Shown: positions 61,184-64,000 of the stretch, one piece after another
Layout: each line of letters begins with the position of its first letter
Position numbering within the stretch: position 1 is the stretch's first letter
Assembly: GCF_001649575.2 (NCBI RefSeq)
Contig: NC_051430.1
Coordinates: 17,472,508 to 17,536,507, forward strand
Source of the DNA: Kryptolebias marmoratus
Taxonomy: Eukaryota > Chordata > Actinopteri > Cyprinodontiformes > Rivulidae
Direction: 5' to 3'
DNA length: 64,000 nucleotides
The notes under the pieces: generated by a model
Told to the model about the DNA's origin: nothing
Database searches by the model: none
The model's input: the letters and a program-made list of their open reading frames with translations, nothing else
Program-made: the position numbers and the translations under genes

Positions 61184-64000
61184 GTTAAAAGGGGCTTTAA
61201 AACTGATCAACTGCGCCACCTACCGGTTTGTTTTCTCCATCGCTGAGTGAGAAAATAAGAAGGTGGAGGTTTAGCTCACTGGATCAGAATTCATTGAAAT
61301 ATGTAGATATTATATTGAAATTACTTTTAAATGATGTAATGTACTGAATCTGAGATCTGATTGTAATGCTTTTAGACACAGATAGATACAAATAGCCTAC
61401 TGCATACACTTACATACACACATCTACTTTGCACTCTAACACACACACAAATCAACATTAACTGGATGCTTTTATTACGAATCTTTGATAAGGTTTAAAT
61501 TTTAAAGCTGTAATCTCGTCTGTAACTACTATATTTCATATTGTTTCTAGTGTTATCTAGTCTGGCTGTATTCACTTATTGTTGGTATGGTCCTAATAAC
61601 ATGTAGTGCTTTGACAAGTTTACATTATGTAATGCCAAAATGAGCCAGATGTCAAAGATGAAGTCAAGTCTTAGTCAAGGTTTCATGAAAGAAGTCTAAT
61701 TCGTGTTTCCTGTCTGCCAAAGCAATCCTCCAGCGCTATCTGTCCCGCTCTGACTCACTAATTCAATTAAGGATCACACAACCCTTGCTCAGCTCCTCAT
61801 GTTGGATTTCAGCAGGGAGAGGGATCCCGTTACGTTCCTGTTGAATCACCCAATTAAGTACTGTTGATGAAATCTAATGAGTTTAGTCTGCAGCCTCTTT
61901 GAGGATCTGGCAACCTATGTTTCACTGTGCACAACGACAATCTGCTTTTCTGAACAGCTTGAGTTTTAAAATTCATAATCTAAACAAAATGTAAAAAACA
62001 AAAACAAAACCCTATTCAGTCAATCACATAGTTGGCAAAACTTTAAACACCCTTTATGTGGTTTGACGTAATTCAAAACTCTGAATGATTCAGGAGGACA
62101 GGAACAAAGATGATGTCTGGGAGGACCAAGAATCACAATTCTAATAACCATAACCCACATTCTGGTTTATAAAAAGGAGCATTAAAGAAGCAGGACTACG
62201 TGCTCCAATTAATTTCAGCTGTTTTCTCAGGAGCCAAGACGTTAGGGAAAGAAAATACATGAAATACTGTAATTAAAGAGCCCTCAAAGTTACTGTAGCC
62301 GACAGTGTTCAGTAGGTTGTCTGAGAAAAAGGCTCTACCAAAAAAAAAATCTTCTTTCTCTGTTACACATGAGGATACATGTTAGTTAGAATAACTTTTT
62401 CTTAAAATAAGCTTTTTCAAACCACCAAGAAAGGATTTTAAATTTTAAAAAAGTGAAAGAGCAGCAACATCAACATGTACCAGTGAGAAATTATAATCAG
62501 TTTAGAGCTCAGCATGGACAGTTATGTTGGGCTGCTGAACATGTCAGGTTTGTTTCATTTTTTTAAAAAATGAATGTTTGAAGTAGACACAAAAAAGCCT
62601 CATAAATGCATTTTTCTTGTAGCTGGTTTTGTAACTGGACAACGTGCCGCTGTGGAGCCGCTTGGGCAGATGTTTTTTTACAGTTCAGAAATGTCCAAAC
62701 AGTTCACAACAAACAAGGACTTTGTCTCTGCTGCTCTGTTCAGACTGCTTTTTAATTTTCTTCTTCTAGTGTGTCATGATTGACATGCAAGGTTTAAAGC
62801 CCTTTGCTGGGAATAGTCTTTATTTCTGCTGTTGTAGATTTGTTTCAATTAAAAAGTAATTTCAGGGAGTGTATTTTAGTCACTCTTTAAACACAGATCT
62901 CCTAGTTAGGAATCACTAATCTCGATGGAAGTTTGATTTCTCTGTGTTATCCAGCTTTGAATCGCCGTGGTGCAATAAGCAGCATTGTGATGTTCCTGGC
63001 AGTTTGCCTTTCTCCTTTTGTTTTTTTCTTTTCTTGCACCCGTTTTGACATCGGCCCCCCGGGAGTCCGTTCTGTCAGTTAGGAAGTTTTTGTGATCCGT
63101 GCACCACTGAGCACATCTCTACATCCCATCTCCATTCACTGTAAGATACCATCACATCCCACAGGATTAGGCACGGCTCCTTTGACCCCACTTGTCTCCC
63201 GCCTCGAGCGCCCGCATTCACACCCAGGGACACACGCACAGAGGCGTACAGCACACTCACCGCCGACTTTCATTTTAATGTTAAGTTTGACAAGAGGAGT
63301 GTGGAGGATCAGCATGCCTAATACGCCCCTCATCCGCCACCCTTTCAGATGTATGCACATCTATGGTCTGACAGCTCACAGATGTGACTGACAGTATGTG
63401 GCGATGCAGCCAAGAAGAAAAGAAAATCGAGCCCTTCAGTCTTCGCTCCCATCACATCCTCAACCTTTAGAGACGCAAAGGTGAACTCCAACGTGGAACA
63501 ACACTCTCCTGTGGTGGTCAGATGCTCTTACAAACATTTTAAACAACCCTTCAGTTCTTTATTCTTTCTCCCCAAGCAGCCAGACTTCCTAGTAATTGTT
63601 TGAACGCTGAGGCAGAATTCACACTTTTGGTTTCCTGTTTAGAGTTTCTTCTATACTTTTTTTTTCAATTTACCTACTATTGCATACTTTATGCTATTTT
63701 TACATTCATGTATCAAAATGTTCAGCTTGCCCTGGAAAAGTGTATTATGACTAGAGTTTTAGGACTTTTATACTTTTGCAATATTTAAATTCCCCATATA
63801 AATACTCTAGGATCCATTCAACTCCTTTAAAACAATTGTTCTCATCCTTTCTGCTTCAGCACACTTGCTCAATTTTTTGTCTTCTTATGCAACTTTTACA
63901 TATCATTTGGCTTTTTAAAAAACTTTTAGCTGCTGTTCTACAACTACTAGCTATTTTTTTGCTGATTTTAGCTGCTGTTAGGCTAATTTTACTTCTAGCT
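61184..64000. other. Region upstream of cdk7 without a recognised gene
   Basis: Mostly AT-rich. Two blocks stand out in composition: 61720-61930, with several AATTA-type homeodomain-like motifs, and 63050-63420, which is GC-richer and less repetitive. Neither gives a convincing exon. The last 80 bases are TTTTAGCT-rich. Open frames here are short and unsupported. Confidence 0.5.

Overview
This is nuclear DNA of a ray-finned (teleost) fish. The genes have many short exons with GT-AG introns, fish-type repeats are scattered through introns and intergenic DNA, and the proteins read as vertebrate orthologues. The species cannot be fixed from the window. Six protein-coding genes are present. In the order tent2(+), cmya5(+), mtx3(-), thbs4(+), serinc5(-) they match human 5q14.1 in both order and strand. 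The sixth, cdk7(-), lies elsewhere on 5q in human, so its position beside serinc5 is a lineage difference.

Layout: tent2 (GLD2 poly(A) polymerase, 5' end outside the window) covers 278-4216. cmya5 (myospryn) covers 6739-16415 in 14 exons and encodes a compact protein of about 1,695 residues. Repeat-rich DNA with a Tc1/mariner fossil and a long (AT)n follows to 21561. mtx3 (metaxin-3) covers 21562-25059 in 9 exons, with a full cAMP-response element beside its start codon. thbs4 (thrombospondin-4) covers 26849-35485 in 23 exons and is divergent from mtx3; its introns hold a hAT-type MITE, a mariner-derived MITE and a LINE fossil. serinc5 covers 37964-54242 in 12 exons, with an 8.1-kb first intron, a 135-base assembly gap and a tRNA-derived SINE. 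cdk7 covers 56094-61114 in 12 exons, with ETS-type sites just upstream. No gene is recognised from 61115 to the end.

All exon models come from reading splice sites and codon phase by eye and checking continuity against known family motifs; every junction listed keeps the frame. The genes do not form a single pathway. cmya5 (striated-muscle costamere) and thbs4 (muscle and tendon matrix) are both muscle-related, while tent2, mtx3, serinc5 and cdk7 are widely used cellular genes. I saw no new multi-gene system. The items most worth following up are the shortened myospryn, a (GT)n tract replacing the polypyrimidine tract of an in-frame cmya5 exon, an in-frame cryptic donor in a thbs4 EGF exon, and an unclassified dispersed repeat with at least five copies.
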